This document shows positions 46,804 through 57,214 of a stretch of DNA of 64,000 bases, piece by piece. The position numbers and the translations under genes were made by a program. The stretch is from Chitinophagaceae bacterium. Its GTDB lineage: Bacteria > Bacteroidota > Bacteroidia > Chitinophagales > Chitinophagaceae. Location of the stretch: contig JANYCA010000012.1 of NCBI GenBank assembly GCA_025360525.1, forward strand, positions 36,873 through 100,872. The letters are read 5' to 3'. The notes beneath the pieces are model-generated. The model was not told the origin of the DNA. It worked only from the letters and a program-made list of their open reading frames with translations, and ran no database searches. Each line of letters begins with the position of its first letter. The first letter of the stretch is position 1.

Positions 46804-46811
46804 CAAAATTA
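46804..46811 (-). promoter_or_regulatory. Candidate -7 box of SusC pair 2
   Basis: TAATTTTG on the minus strand (TAnnTTTG), 45 bp upstream of the SusC start. A similar one-mismatch TAAATTCG occurs at the same distance upstream of SusC pair 3 (51810-51817). No 11-bp array at either place. Confidence 0.45.
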
Positions 46812-46967
46812 ACAATCATTCAATAATAAGAGCATTTTTTAATTGAATTTGCTGCTTTACTTGCGATAAAGACGAAATATTTAAAAATATCTAATACTCT
46901 TGCTTTCTGGTTTTGATTATTACAATGAAAAACAACATATCTTAATAATTATTGAAAATGTATAATT

Positions 46968-47000
46968 AAAAAAGGCTATCCTTTTGGGACAGCCTTTTTT
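46968..47000 (-). terminator. Terminator after SusD pair 3
   Basis: AAAAAAGGCT-A-TCC and GGA-C-AGCCTTTTTT form a stem with one internal mismatch and a TTTTG loop. On the minus strand it ends in a T run, 18 bp after the SusD stop. Confidence 0.8.
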
Positions 47001-47017
47001 ACAACCTAATTTAAATA

Positions 47018-48571
47018 TTAGTCAACATCCCAAAATATTTTGGTAGTGAAAACATCCACTGCACCTTGTGCCTTTACATTTTCAGGGTTACTACCAGCTT
47101 CTGTATTTGGATAAAAGAGGCGTAATGGTCTTTTTGTATCAGAAACAGTAGCGGCTTGTGGTGTATTGGGCAAATTGGTTCTTCTGTATTCGCTCCAGGC
47201 TTCCAATCCGCTGAAGTTGGCTAAAGCCAACCATTTTTGGGTTGCAATTGCATGTAATTTATCTGTTGAACCAACCCAATCGGCATCTACCTTACCTGAG
47301 GCTAACAATAGATTAGCATTGCTAACGGCATTTGCAACACCCAATGCACGGAAAGATTGGCGAACCCCTTCCTCATAATACGACTGAGCTGTTCCTGGCA
47401 AAGTAACTGCCGGAAAGCGTTGTCTAATTTCAGCCAATGAAAGTTGGATTTCAGCAGCAGTCATTAAAATAAATGGTCTTCCAAATTCACCTTTTACAAA
47501 TAAACTTGGACCTATATAAGAACTAGCTGGAGCGGTATAACCAGAAGCTACACCAAAGGGTACACCTACATAGTTGGCAATAATTTCTGGGTTAGAACTA
47601 ACACCTGGTGTTGATCCTTTTTCTCCACCTTTTGCATATGCTAGACGTTTTAAACGTAAGGTATCGTCTGATGCAATTAATACATCGAACAAATATTTTG
47701 TAGGACGGGGGTAACGAGCCAACCCTCTTGTGGCACCGTTAGCATCGTACGCCCAACGATCATACATTGGGTTTGTTTTGCCTGCAGTAGCAATATAGAA
47801 TGTGGGGCCGCCGACTGCTACTTCTTTGTTAGAAATAAAGCCAGACCCTTCTGTTACAATCTTATTTATTTCAGTAGTGATATACGCCTCTTTACCTGTA
47901 ACACGAGACTGGTGAACCAATAATCTTAATTTAAGAGAATTGGCAAACTGTGCCCAACTGGTTGCATTGCCTTTAAAGATGATGTCAGATCCGGTGAAAG
48001 CACTTGCAAATGCAGTTGCTTTTACATCCGCAATGGCTTCATCCAATAATTTAACGAGATCTTCATAAATAGCTTTTTGATCATCAAATTTTGGGGCGAG
48101 CGAACCAACTCCTTTTAATGCATCTGAGTAAGGTACGTTGCCATACATATCAACCAAAGCACTGTACACATAGGCCTTCATAATTTTTGCCGGACCTTTA
48201 AAATATTTCTGTTCGCTTGCATCAGCGTTATCAATCACGTACTGGTAGTCCTGTAAGTTATCATACAATCCATCCCAGTAATTGAAATTACCATCGGTAA
48301 AATTATAGGAAAAATTCTCAGGACTTAAAATGTAAGAACTTGATTGTGTCCAATGACCAGCCCAATAAGAGCCAGTTTCATTTGCATTGATAATGTTGGT
48401 TGTGGTTGTATTCATTGCGTTGGTCAACACAAACGACGGTGTTGCGGTTGGCAAACTGTTTGGATTTGTATTAACGTCTATCCAGCTTTTTGAACAGCCC
48501 GTACCAATCACTGCCAAAAATGCAATAAAGTAGATTGATTTATATTTCATATTGAATGATTTTTTATTCAT
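47018..48571 (-). CDS. SusD-like lipoprotein, pair 3
   Basis: A SusD-like_2 lipoprotein of 510-517 residues. Lipobox VIGTGC is followed by SKSWIDVNTNPNSLPTATPSFVLTNAM. The C-terminal QKWLALANFSGLEAWSEYRRTNL block matches pair 2. Two starts are possible: 48571 (MNKKSF) or 48550 (MKYKSIYF); the latter gives a more usual signal peptide. It lies 12 bp after its SusC. Substrate unknown. Confidence 0.87.
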   Translation of the reverse strand: MNKKSFNMKYKSIYFIAFLAVIGTGCSKSWIDVNTNPNSLPTATPSFVLTNAMNTTTTNIINANETGSYWAGHWTQSSSYILSPENFSYNFTDGNFNYWDGLYDNLQDYQYVIDNADASEQKYFKGPAKIMKAYVYSALVDMYGNVPYSDALKGVGSLAPKFDDQKAIYEDLVKLLDEAIADVKATAFASAFTGSDIIFKGNATSWAQFANSLKLRLLVHQSRVTGKEAYITTEINKIVTEGSGFISNKEVAVGGPTFYIATAGKTNPMYDRWAYDANGATRGLARYPRPTKYLFDVLIASDDTLRLKRLAYAKGGEKGSTPGVSSNPEIIANYVGVPFGVASGYTAPASSYIGPSLFVKGEFGRPFILMTAAEIQLSLAEIRQRFPAVTLPGTAQSYYEEGVRQSFRALGVANAVSNANLLLASGKVDADWVGSTDKLHAIATQKWLALANFSGLEAWSEYRRTNLPNTPQAATVSDTKRPLRLFYPNTEAGSNPENVKAQGAVDVFTTKIFWDVD

Positions 48572-48583
48572 GTTAAAAAGGTC

Positions 48584-51500
48584 TTAGAATGTTAGGTTTA
48601 AATTAAAACCGTATTGACGTGTAGGCGGGGTTTGCAAGGTATTATTAATACCAATTCCATTACCCGTTGTAAAGCTAAACTCTGGATCTGTATAGAAGTT
48701 TGATTTATCTACTATTGTAAATAAATTTCTACCATATAAAGAAATACTGGCACCAGAGAAAATCTTTGTTCTACTGATTAAACTTGCAGGTAGGTTATAA
48801 GAAAGATTTACATCCCTCATTTTAATAAACCAGCCCGGAGTGGTAAAATTCTCAGAAATTCTACGGTAATGAGAAACCCACAGTTCATATTCAGATTCCT
48901 GCGCCTGTAAAGAAGTATTTGGTATTACTTTACCGCTACCATCTAAATAAGCAGAATTAGGAAATACGTGTGGAGTTCTTTCTTCAGTCCATTTTCCAGA
49001 CCCTGTAAATGTCATTTGGCGACCAAGATCACTGAAAATAACATTTCCACCGCGGTATTCAAAGTTAAATGCAAGGCTAAAATCACCATACGATAAACGT
49101 GAAGTTGCACCAACTATATGACGTGGCAAAGTACCACCCCTGTTGGTTAATGCCACATCTCTTAATGGATACCCAGTAACAGGATCAACTAACCTTAAAC
49201 CAGAACCATCCGGTGCATACTTGTAGCCATCTGTTTTTAAGATAGGGAAACGTAGGTCTTTTATTACATTGGTGTTGGCGTAGCTGTAGCCACCCAATTG
49301 AAACTGAGTAATACCAGGATACAAATCAACCACTTTATTATCGTTATAAGAATAACGAACACCCAGTTCCCATTTCAATTTAGTTTTTTGAATAACCTGC
49401 ACTTTTAAATCTGCTTCGTAACCCCAGTTTTTAGCCTCACCTACATTTATTAACAAGTTAGAGAAACCGGTGGTATTCGGAACCTTTACAGTAAGTACCT
49501 GTCCTTTTGAAGTTTGTGTGTATGCAGATACATCCAGGCTAACCCTGCTTTTAAACATTTGAAATTCGCCACCTACCTCAAAAGAAGTAACAAACTCAGG
49601 TTTTAGATTTGCATCCGGCAGTGTATTTCCAACAGATAGACCAACAGTGTTGCCATAAGGAAATCCATTACCATTCGGATAAGTAAGATCTAATCCATAT
49701 AAAGGAATATTATCATTACCATTCTTATTGTAGTTCACTCTTAATTTAGCATAGTTCAATGTATTGCTTTTTAATGCAGGGAATGCATCAGTTGGAATAA
49801 ATGAAAGTGCTACACCATAATACGGATATGAGTAAGCACTTGTTGGCCTTGTAGATTTATAAAATCTTGATGTAACATCATAACGGAATGTTCCGTTTAT
49901 GATCAACCAATTTTTATAACTTGTAGTAAGATCAGCATAATAACCATATTTACGCTCCAATGTATTTGCTTCTCCACCGGTTAATTCTCCCTGCCTGTTA
50001 GAAACATTGTAAACACCAGGAACTACAATTGAGTTGGAGTTTACGGCTAATTCTTTGGTACTCCTTTGGTAAATACTTGAACCCAATGTTAATTTATTGG
50101 AGAAAACACCAAAGTCTTTATCGAAACGTAATTGAAATTCATTGTTGATAACATTTTCTGTTTTTGAATAATCACTAACAGCACCCAAATTATCAGTGCC
50201 GGCACGATCAATACCGTCGTAATCATTTGCAAATTCCCAGGGAGCTGGAACAAAAGCAGAGTTTTTGGCCCAATCTGAATAAAGAAATTTACCTGTGGTG
50301 CTTTTCTGTGTGCGGGAATTATTCATTACACCTAAACGATTATAAAGCGCTAACCATTTTGTGGCTTTGTAATTTAAATCAAAATTACCCTGAAGGTTGG
50401 CATCAGTATATTTTGTGCGATTATTGTCTTTATTGAAATAGGGGTTATTATAATAATCGTTGTAATAACCATTTGGATTAGCAAATTTATTGGTTTGCCA
50501 ATCTCTCATACTTGCCAACGGAATGTTCGCAGCCTGGTTAATAAGGTCATTGTAAAAATCAAAAGTTGTTCTGTCATAGCTTGCCTGTACATAGGAAGCT
50601 GTAAAACCAACATTTAGTTTATTGTATTCTTTTGTAGAAGCAATCCTTACACTATTGCGATCACTTTTATCTAATGGAACAATACCACTTATTCTGTTAT
50701 TTTCTAAAGACATATAATAAGAACTGGTAGCGTCTCCACCCTGGAAACTTACCTGGTTGTTAAGTGTATTGCCTATATCAAAAGCTTTGCTTCTTGTATT
50801 TTCTATTGCAGCATATGGTAAAATATTTTTGCTGCCATCTTCCAATACACGGCCAATAATTCTATCTTCTCCATTAAAAGCGTCGCCATATTGCTGGTTC
50901 TCAAAAGGACGCCAGTTGTCTTTCATTCTTTCTAAATAATCTGTCTTGTATCCAGATTGGCCAAATGAAGTAGCATAGTGCGAACCGTTACCATATTTAT
51001 CCTGAAACTTAGGAAGAAAACTAATTTGATCAAAATTGGTTGACAATGCATAAGCCACTTTTAACCTACCCTTTGCACCTTTTTTTGTAGTAATTACAAT
51101 TGCACCATTAATACCAGCAGATCCATACAATGTTGCAGCCTGTCCGCCTTTTAAAATGGTAACATTTTCAATATCATTTGGGTTGATAATAGACAACACG
51201 GTTTGAGTGGTTTGCATACCATCCAGTACTACCAGTGCTTCGTTATTACCTGTTAATGAACGGTATCCACGTAATACAACCTTAACCTGAGGGTCAACGC
51301 TGTTATTTACATTGTAAACTGCTAAACCTGATACTTTACCAGATAATGCCTGTGCCAATTGAGGTGAACGTCCTACGTTTACATCTTCATTGGAAATTTT
51401 AGCATAAGAATACCCGATATCTCTTGATTTTTTACGGATTCCCTGTGCAGTTACAACTACTTCTTCCAGTTTATTTTCTTTTGAAAAAAGTGCAACGTTG

Positions 51501-51763
51501 ATAGACGATCCTGCACCCACTTTAGCAGTAGTTAATCCAAAATCAATGGAAGTAATAGTTAGCACATCACCAGTTTGTGCATTAATCTGAAAATTTCCGT
51601 TTCCATCTGCAGCTACTGCTGCGCCACTTTTGGCTTTAACGGTTGCTCCAGGAACAGGATTACCTTTGGAATCAGTTACTTTACCCGAAATTAAGCGGGT
51701 TTGCGCTGTAACGACTCCAATCGATAGTATGAATACTATCATTATAGTCATAAATTTTCTCAT
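48584..51763 (-). CDS. SusC-like TonB-dependent transporter, pair 3
   Basis: A 1059-residue SusC protein: signal peptide (MTIMIVFILSIGVVTAQ), carboxypeptidase-regulatory-like domain (ISGKVTDSKGNPVPGATV), TonB box LEEVVVTAQG, plug with LRGYRSLTGNNEALVVLDG and GINGAIVITTKKG, and a barrel ending FNLNLTF. It is the close paralogue of SusC pair 2 in the N-terminal quarter; the barrels are more diverged, which suggests different ligands. Confidence 0.92.
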   Translation of the reverse strand: MRKFMTIMIVFILSIGVVTAQTRLISGKVTDSKGNPVPGATVKAKSGAAVAADGNGNFQINAQTGDVLTITSIDFGLTTAKVGAGSSINVALFSKENKLEEVVVTAQGIRKKSRDIGYSYAKISNEDVNVGRSPQLAQALSGKVSGLAVYNVNNSVDPQVKVVLRGYRSLTGNNEALVVLDGMQTTQTVLSIINPNDIENVTILKGGQAATLYGSAGINGAIVITTKKGAKGRLKVAYALSTNFDQISFLPKFQDKYGNGSHYATSFGQSGYKTDYLERMKDNWRPFENQQYGDAFNGEDRIIGRVLEDGSKNILPYAAIENTRSKAFDIGNTLNNQVSFQGGDATSSYYMSLENNRISGIVPLDKSDRNSVRIASTKEYNKLNVGFTASYVQASYDRTTFDFYNDLINQAANIPLASMRDWQTNKFANPNGYYNDYYNNPYFNKDNNRTKYTDANLQGNFDLNYKATKWLALYNRLGVMNNSRTQKSTTGKFLYSDWAKNSAFVPAPWEFANDYDGIDRAGTDNLGAVSDYSKTENVINNEFQLRFDKDFGVFSNKLTLGSSIYQRSTKELAVNSNSIVVPGVYNVSNRQGELTGGEANTLERKYGYYADLTTSYKNWLIINGTFRYDVTSRFYKSTRPTSAYSYPYYGVALSFIPTDAFPALKSNTLNYAKLRVNYNKNGNDNIPLYGLDLTYPNGNGFPYGNTVGLSVGNTLPDANLKPEFVTSFEVGGEFQMFKSRVSLDVSAYTQTSKGQVLTVKVPNTTGFSNLLINVGEAKNWGYEADLKVQVIQKTKLKWELGVRYSYNDNKVVDLYPGITQFQLGGYSYANTNVIKDLRFPILKTDGYKYAPDGSGLRLVDPVTGYPLRDVALTNRGGTLPRHIVGATSRLSYGDFSLAFNFEYRGGNVIFSDLGRQMTFTGSGKWTEERTPHVFPNSAYLDGSGKVIPNTSLQAQESEYELWVSHYRRISENFTTPGWFIKMRDVNLSYNLPASLISRTKIFSGASISLYGRNLFTIVDKSNFYTDPEFSFTTGNGIGINNTLQTPPTRQYGFNLNLTF

Positions 51764-52067
51764 GTGTAAATAAATTTTAGTTTTAGTCTAATATGAATAA
51801 TAAAGAAAGCGAATTTAACAATAATTTAATAAGAAGACCTTAAGTTGAATAGATTTACTGCATTTTTATAATAAAAAGTTAATTTTTTAATAATTTCTAA
51901 CTTTAAGTCTGTTTCGTTATTTTTTTGTTAAGGATTCTGGTATTATTTTAAGGACGATTTATTATGAAACTACCTAAAAAAGCATTTTTTGAGCTTGAAA
52001 TGAGCAACCAATAAAAAACAGGCTTATTCTCCCGAATAAGCCTGTCTTTTAAATTATTAAACCTAAA
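51764..52067. other. 304-bp AT-rich spacer
   Basis: It contains the probable promoter of SusC pair 3 (one-mismatch -7 box at 51810-51817) and the terminator of SusD pair 4 at its far end. Otherwise it is low-complexity AT-rich sequence with no ORF or repeat I can support. Confidence 0.6.
52018..52045 (-). terminator. Terminator after SusD pair 4
   Basis: ACAGGCTTATTC-TCCC-GAATAAGCCTGT is a perfect 12-bp stem with a 4-nt loop. On the minus strand it is followed by TTTTTTA, 22 bp after the stop. Confidence 0.88.
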
Positions 52068-53738
52068 CTAGTTTGGATTTTTTATCGCCACAGCACCAGT
52101 TGCAGGATTGAAATCAAATTCATCTGCAGGTACATCCCAGTAGTCTAAGAAATTATAGTTAATAGTAGCATTTGTGTACACGGTGGCACCATCCACAACT
52201 GTCTGACCGTAAGCGCCTCCTCCTTTTGAAACATCATATATCCAACCCCATCTTCTTGAATCAAAATAAGATAGACCACGATATACCAGGGCAACCCTTC
52301 TTTCTCTTACCAATTCACTTAATGCTTTTGGCAAATCAAGTCCTGTGCCTTTTACAGCTGCAATACCTGCCCCCATATAATTCCTCACATCATCAACAAA
52401 ACCTAAACCTGTTTCAATATTACCGGTGCGTATGTTTGCTTCGGCTAACATCAATGCATTTTCCTCGTAACTGCCGGCTAAATATGCTTCGTATTCACCC
52501 ACGCTTTTGTTACCATATACATATACTCCTGGCAATCCATTACCACCGTCAATTTGATTGTAACGGGTACTGAAGGTGGCTATCATTGCATAGGGCCCAA
52601 CAGCAAAGTTATTTGCAAACCTTTTGTCACCTGTTTTAAAATTCTGGATAAAACGCTCTCCAATTTTAAAAGTAGCCGGTGAAGACGGACCGGTAGATTG
52701 AGCCGAAACTGAACCAGAACCTGCTGACATGAAGCCATTTACACTTGCACTACGTGCCGTAAATACTTTATCACCCTTTCTAATTCCATCTGACGCTAAT
52801 GTTAAAATGTTTGTCCAATCACCAGCAGAAATAGCTGTCATTGATGAGCCTGTAATAGATGCTGATGGATTGTTGTTTACAAAAGGGCTTAACCTGTTAA
52901 CAAGTATATTCCTCGCCAACATGGTATTAATATTTCTTTTCCACATATCGGTAGTGAGAATGCCGCCGTTACCAACCTGGGTAAAAGAAGGAATTAATTG
53001 ACCTAATACGCTTGTATAGTCAGCATCACCCGCTGGTATAGCCGTTAAGATATCGGATGCTTTTTTAAAATTAGCATTTGACTCAACAATGATATCATCA
53101 TGCAATTTATAATCACCGTTTGTTGCAGAAGGTGCATCTGAAATTAACGCTGCATAGTATTGAGAACCTAAATTGGCATAGGCCCAACCTTTCCAAAAAT
53201 AGCAAAATGCCCTGATGGTATTCTTTTTAACTGCTGCATTACCAGTGTAGCTAACGGCATCAACTAAACTTAATACAGTGTTACATGCATTGTTGAGCGA
53301 ATAATTGGCTACCCAATGGTAATAAAAAGCATTAATGCCCTGGGCCGTGGATGGCCTGCTGTTGTTGGTACGAATTACTGCCCGCATGGGAGCATCATTA
53401 ACTTCGGATGCACCGCCGGGAGTGAGTTTGTAAGAGTCTGGAATATTAATGATATTAACAATTTGGTTAGCTGCTTCGGCTGACAGCATATCACCTAACA
53501 ATTCACTATAACCGTAGGGTAACGAAGTATAGCTGTTACCCAGCCAACCCAAATTGCCATTTCCAATGCCGTTGCTATAAACACCACCAAGTGTTAGCGC
53601 AATTAAACCTGTTTCAGTTGTTACATTTTGATCAATCGTGGGCTGGTTGGGATTTCCAACATTCAGCTCTTTTTTGCATGATAGCACCGCAAAGGAAGGA
53701 AGCAGCGCTAACAACATTATTTTCTTATTTATTTTCAT
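52068..53738 (-). CDS. RagB/SusD family lipoprotein, pair 4
   Basis: A 556-residue lipoprotein (lipobox VLSC, Cys21) starting KKELNVGNPNQPTIDQNVTTETGL, the RagB/SusD type rather than the SusD-like_2 type of the other pairs. The C-terminal ALSELVRERRVALVYRGLSYFDSRRWG block is characteristic. It lies 24 bp after its SusC. Surface ligand-binding subunit; substrate unknown. Confidence 0.88.
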   Translation of the reverse strand: MKINKKIMLLALLPSFAVLSCKKELNVGNPNQPTIDQNVTTETGLIALTLGGVYSNGIGNGNLGWLGNSYTSLPYGYSELLGDMLSAEAANQIVNIINIPDSYKLTPGGASEVNDAPMRAVIRTNNSRPSTAQGINAFYYHWVANYSLNNACNTVLSLVDAVSYTGNAAVKKNTIRAFCYFWKGWAYANLGSQYYAALISDAPSATNGDYKLHDDIIVESNANFKKASDILTAIPAGDADYTSVLGQLIPSFTQVGNGGILTTDMWKRNINTMLARNILVNRLSPFVNNNPSASITGSSMTAISAGDWTNILTLASDGIRKGDKVFTARSASVNGFMSAGSGSVSAQSTGPSSPATFKIGERFIQNFKTGDKRFANNFAVGPYAMIATFSTRYNQIDGGNGLPGVYVYGNKSVGEYEAYLAGSYEENALMLAEANIRTGNIETGLGFVDDVRNYMGAGIAAVKGTGLDLPKALSELVRERRVALVYRGLSYFDSRRWGWIYDVSKGGGAYGQTVVDGATVYTNATINYNFLDYWDVPADEFDFNPATGAVAIKNPN

Positions 53739-53762
53739 AAAAAATTTTTAGTAGTTAATATT

Positions 53763-56700
53763 TTAAAATCCAACATTCAAACTAACCTGGTAAGATCTGA
53801 TATTGGGTAATGTACTGTGATCTATACCTCTTTCGAAAGAAGAGTTGGCCGGGCCTGAATTAATTTCCGGATCAAAACCTGTGTATTTGGTTTTTGTCCA
53901 AACATTACGCCCTGTAAATACAAGCTGCAATCTTTTAAATATTTTTAGTTTAGCAACCTTGGCAATGTCAAATCCAACAGACACGTTTCTGAGTCTTAAA
54001 AAAGAAGCATCTTCATAAAAATAATCTTTGGTTGCATTATTACCCGGACCATTAGCAGCGTTGCCTAATCCATAATAAGCACTTCCGTGGTAAGCAGTGT
54101 AAGCAGCGGTTACCCCATCTATGGTAACTGGCTTATCGAAATCGCCGTGAATACCATCCCTGTACATCCACTCTTTTGTTTGGTTGTACAAATGACTACC
54201 ATATATCCAATCAAATTGAAATCCAAAAGTTAAAAAATCTTTGTAAGTAAATCCATTGATAAAAGACATATTAAACTTGGGATTTGGATCTCCTATAAAG
54301 CCTGCTTCGTCAGAAAAATAAATAGCCTTTGTTCTTTTGTCAACAACACGACCTTCTACAATTGTGTAAAATTGTTGATTTGCTTCAGCCAGGAACGGTG
54401 TTTTTCCATCAGCCCTTAACTGGTTAATACTGGTAAGTGCTTTGTAACCGAATATCTGGCCAATTGGCTGGCCTGCTATCAATTTCAACTGCGTACTACC
54501 TGCACCAGCAGTAAAAGATGCAACATCACCTGCTATTGCATCAATTTTAGACCTTGCTTTACCAAAATTGGTAGTGAAATCCCAGTTTAAATTTTTGGAT
54601 TTAAGTATTGGAATATTTAACTGAGCCTGTATGCCATTGGATGAAAGATCAATTGAATTACCGACAGCATTTGTAAAACCTCTTGATGGTGCAACACTTA
54701 CCTTTGTTATTACATCAACACTATTTCGTTTCCAGTAAGTAACGGAACCATTGATGGCACTAAACCATTTGGTTGACCCTGTATTAATTCCAAAATCAAG
54801 ACCAAATTCAGTTTCTTTCGTTCTTTCCACCTTTATAGTTGAACTTAATGCAGTTCCCTGAAATGAATAAGCCAGGGAGCTTCCAATATTACCTGGGTTA
54901 ATACCAGGATAACGGGTTCCAAAGCCTGGCTGAATACCAGCTTCTCCGAATGCACCTCTTAATTTAACGTAAGAGATCGTTTTGCTGATATTTGAGTTTT
55001 TCCAGAAATTAAATCCTGAAAGGGCTACATATGCATTAGCGTGAGGGAAGGTAAACGACAAACCATCTCCAAAATTAGAAGAATAGTCTGTTCTAAAACC
55101 ACCTGTAATTCCACCATAATCGCCAAATTCAAATTTTTGATCAACTAAATAACCATATGTAGTAAATGGCTCATAAATATCCTGCGCTACTGCTACAGAA
55201 CTTGCAGAAAGTGAATTGATGGGAGGATTTAAAGGTAAGCCAACAGCATAAGTGCTGTATTCACGATAAACATTCTTTCTATAGTCATAGGCTACTAAAG
55301 TGGATGACTTTAGGGGGAAGTTTACGTGAAAATCCCTTTGTAGGTCGAAACGAAACGTTGCAGAGCCGAGGAAGTTTTGATAAGTATTATTGTATTGGAA
55401 ATTAACCAATTCACCCGCTGCATCCGGAGCATATACAGCAAGCCAGGAGTCATTATTTGCTGTACTAACATTTTTAGTCTGGTTTCCAATAGCCCATTTG
55501 GCATTTTCATTTCTGTAACTCAATCCGTATTTTGCATCTAATTCCACAAATTTATTTACCTGATAGTTTAAATTTAATCCTTGCACAATTTCCACTCTGT
55601 TATCTGCATTGGTTCCGTACTGTTTGTAGTAGTAGGGATTAGAAGAATTTACACTTAAAAAACCGGCATTTAAATAATTGGAATAGTCACCTTCGGGTTG
55701 CTTATAGGCAAGATCAAAGAACGGAGAAGTATTTAAAAAACCATATACCCCATTAGTGTAGCCTGCGGCTAAAGTGGATGTTTGGTCGCCTCTGCCGTAA
55801 CCTACTCCACCGGGTCCACCCAATAAAGGCGTCATATTATTTTTTGTATAAATCACCTGCGTGGTACTCCTCAATTTAAGCCCTTTAAATAATTCAGTAC
55901 CAATATTTATAGAGAGATTGGTTCTGTCTAATTTTCCGTTTTTAATAATTGGACTTTCAGTGATACTATTTCCAAGCGCAAGATTAAAGTCAGATTTATC
56001 CCCTGCTCCCGAAATTGAAATACTGTTGTTTAAAGTATATCCTGTTTGAAACACCTGTTTAAAGTGATCATAAAACTTCAGGTTGCCTGTATAGGGCTGA
56101 TCATTGATGTTTTTGGGGCCAAGTATTGCCATACGGGTAGAGTTATTACCTGTACCATCAATAGCACGACCAAAACGGTAGGCAATTCGGGGCATGGTAC
56201 CATCGTCATTGAGTACAACCGGTAACCCACTTGCTTTTTCAAGAATATTTCCACTGGCGTCTGTTAAATATGGGTGAAGTTTTGATTTTTGTACATTTCC
56301 TACATTCAAAAATTCGTTAGAAGAATAGCCGGATGAAAAATCAATGCGGGTTGTACCTCTTTTACCTTTTTTGGTAAATATTTGAATAACGCCATTTGCA
56401 CCTTGCGCTCCATATAAAGAAGATGACGCTGCGCCTTGTACAACCTCTACTCTCTCTATATTATTTAAGTCAAGTGAATTAAGGTCAACTCCACTTACTT
56501 GTACTCCATCTACCAAAATCAAAGGTTTTGTTCCACCCAACGAATTAATACCTCTCAATACAATATTAACCGGATCGCCGGGGTTACCACTTACGGAAGA
56601 TATCTGGGCACCGGGTATTTTACCTACTAATGCCTGATCGATAGAAGCTGTAGGCGTCTGAGGTAATTTATCCGCAGAAATAGATTCAACTGAAATACCA

Positions 56701-57050
56701 AGTTTTCTTTTACTGGTTGCAACACCTACACCCGTTACAACAATTTCTGATAAGGATTTACTATCCTGTACCAAATTTACCTGCACCGTGGCTAGGCCGT
56801 CTGTTCTGAGTGTTTGTGAAACGTACCCTACATCGCTGATGTCGATAGTTTTATTTGATTTAGCTACAATAGTGAAGGTGCCATCGCTGGCCGATGTGGC
56901 AAATGAGTTTTCACCCTTCACCTTAATTGTTGCCCCTCCAATTGGGGAGCCATCTTTAGAATCCGTTACTTTACCCTTGATGGTTATCTGGGCAAAAACG
57001 GCTGCTGTGCTGCATAACAGCACAGCTAGTATTACTGCAATTTTTCTCAT
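53763..57050 (-). CDS. SusC-like TonB-dependent transporter, pair 4
   Basis: A 1095-residue SusC protein. ATG 57050 (MRKIAVILAVLLCSTAAVFAQ) gives a proper signal peptide, so the in-frame extension to 57107 is rejected. It has a carboxypeptidase-regulatory-like domain (IKGKVTDSKDGSPIGGATI), TonB box LSEIVVTGVG, plug with LRGINSLGGTKPLILVDG and GANGVIQIFTKKG, and a barrel ending VSLNVGF. It is distinct from SusC of pairs 2 and 3. Substrate unknown. Confidence 0.92.
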   Translation of the reverse strand: MRKIAVILAVLLCSTAAVFAQITIKGKVTDSKDGSPIGGATIKVKGENSFATSASDGTFTIVAKSNKTIDISDVGYVSQTLRTDGLATVQVNLVQDSKSLSEIVVTGVGVATSKRKLGISVESISADKLPQTPTASIDQALVGKIPGAQISSVSGNPGDPVNIVLRGINSLGGTKPLILVDGVQVSGVDLNSLDLNNIERVEVVQGAASSSLYGAQGANGVIQIFTKKGKRGTTRIDFSSGYSSNEFLNVGNVQKSKLHPYLTDASGNILEKASGLPVVLNDDGTMPRIAYRFGRAIDGTGNNSTRMAILGPKNINDQPYTGNLKFYDHFKQVFQTGYTLNNSISISGAGDKSDFNLALGNSITESPIIKNGKLDRTNLSINIGTELFKGLKLRSTTQVIYTKNNMTPLLGGPGGVGYGRGDQTSTLAAGYTNGVYGFLNTSPFFDLAYKQPEGDYSNYLNAGFLSVNSSNPYYYKQYGTNADNRVEIVQGLNLNYQVNKFVELDAKYGLSYRNENAKWAIGNQTKNVSTANNDSWLAVYAPDAAGELVNFQYNNTYQNFLGSATFRFDLQRDFHVNFPLKSSTLVAYDYRKNVYREYSTYAVGLPLNPPINSLSASSVAVAQDIYEPFTTYGYLVDQKFEFGDYGGITGGFRTDYSSNFGDGLSFTFPHANAYVALSGFNFWKNSNISKTISYVKLRGAFGEAGIQPGFGTRYPGINPGNIGSSLAYSFQGTALSSTIKVERTKETEFGLDFGINTGSTKWFSAINGSVTYWKRNSVDVITKVSVAPSRGFTNAVGNSIDLSSNGIQAQLNIPILKSKNLNWDFTTNFGKARSKIDAIAGDVASFTAGAGSTQLKLIAGQPIGQIFGYKALTSINQLRADGKTPFLAEANQQFYTIVEGRVVDKRTKAIYFSDEAGFIGDPNPKFNMSFINGFTYKDFLTFGFQFDWIYGSHLYNQTKEWMYRDGIHGDFDKPVTIDGVTAAYTAYHGSAYYGLGNAANGPGNNATKDYFYEDASFLRLRNVSVGFDIAKVAKLKIFKRLQLVFTGRNVWTKTKYTGFDPEINSGPANSSFERGIDHSTLPNIRSYQVSLNVGF

Positions 57051-57214
57051 AAATGTTGTTTGGTTATCAATAATAAACTGAAAGTATGAAATTAACATAC
57101 AATTCACAAAAAAAAAGACAAATATTTAATATTAGATGCTGCATAAATATGAATAATTTCTTTATTTATATATGTTACAGCGTAATAAAAAGGAAAAAGT
57201 GGCGTAGCAAAGTA

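Noticed and set aside
57172..57182. Single ATGTTACAGCG unit upstream of SusC pair 4
   Set aside because: Only one unit matches, neighbouring 11-bp frames do not, and its position relative to a promoter is unclear, so I do not call a Pho box here.
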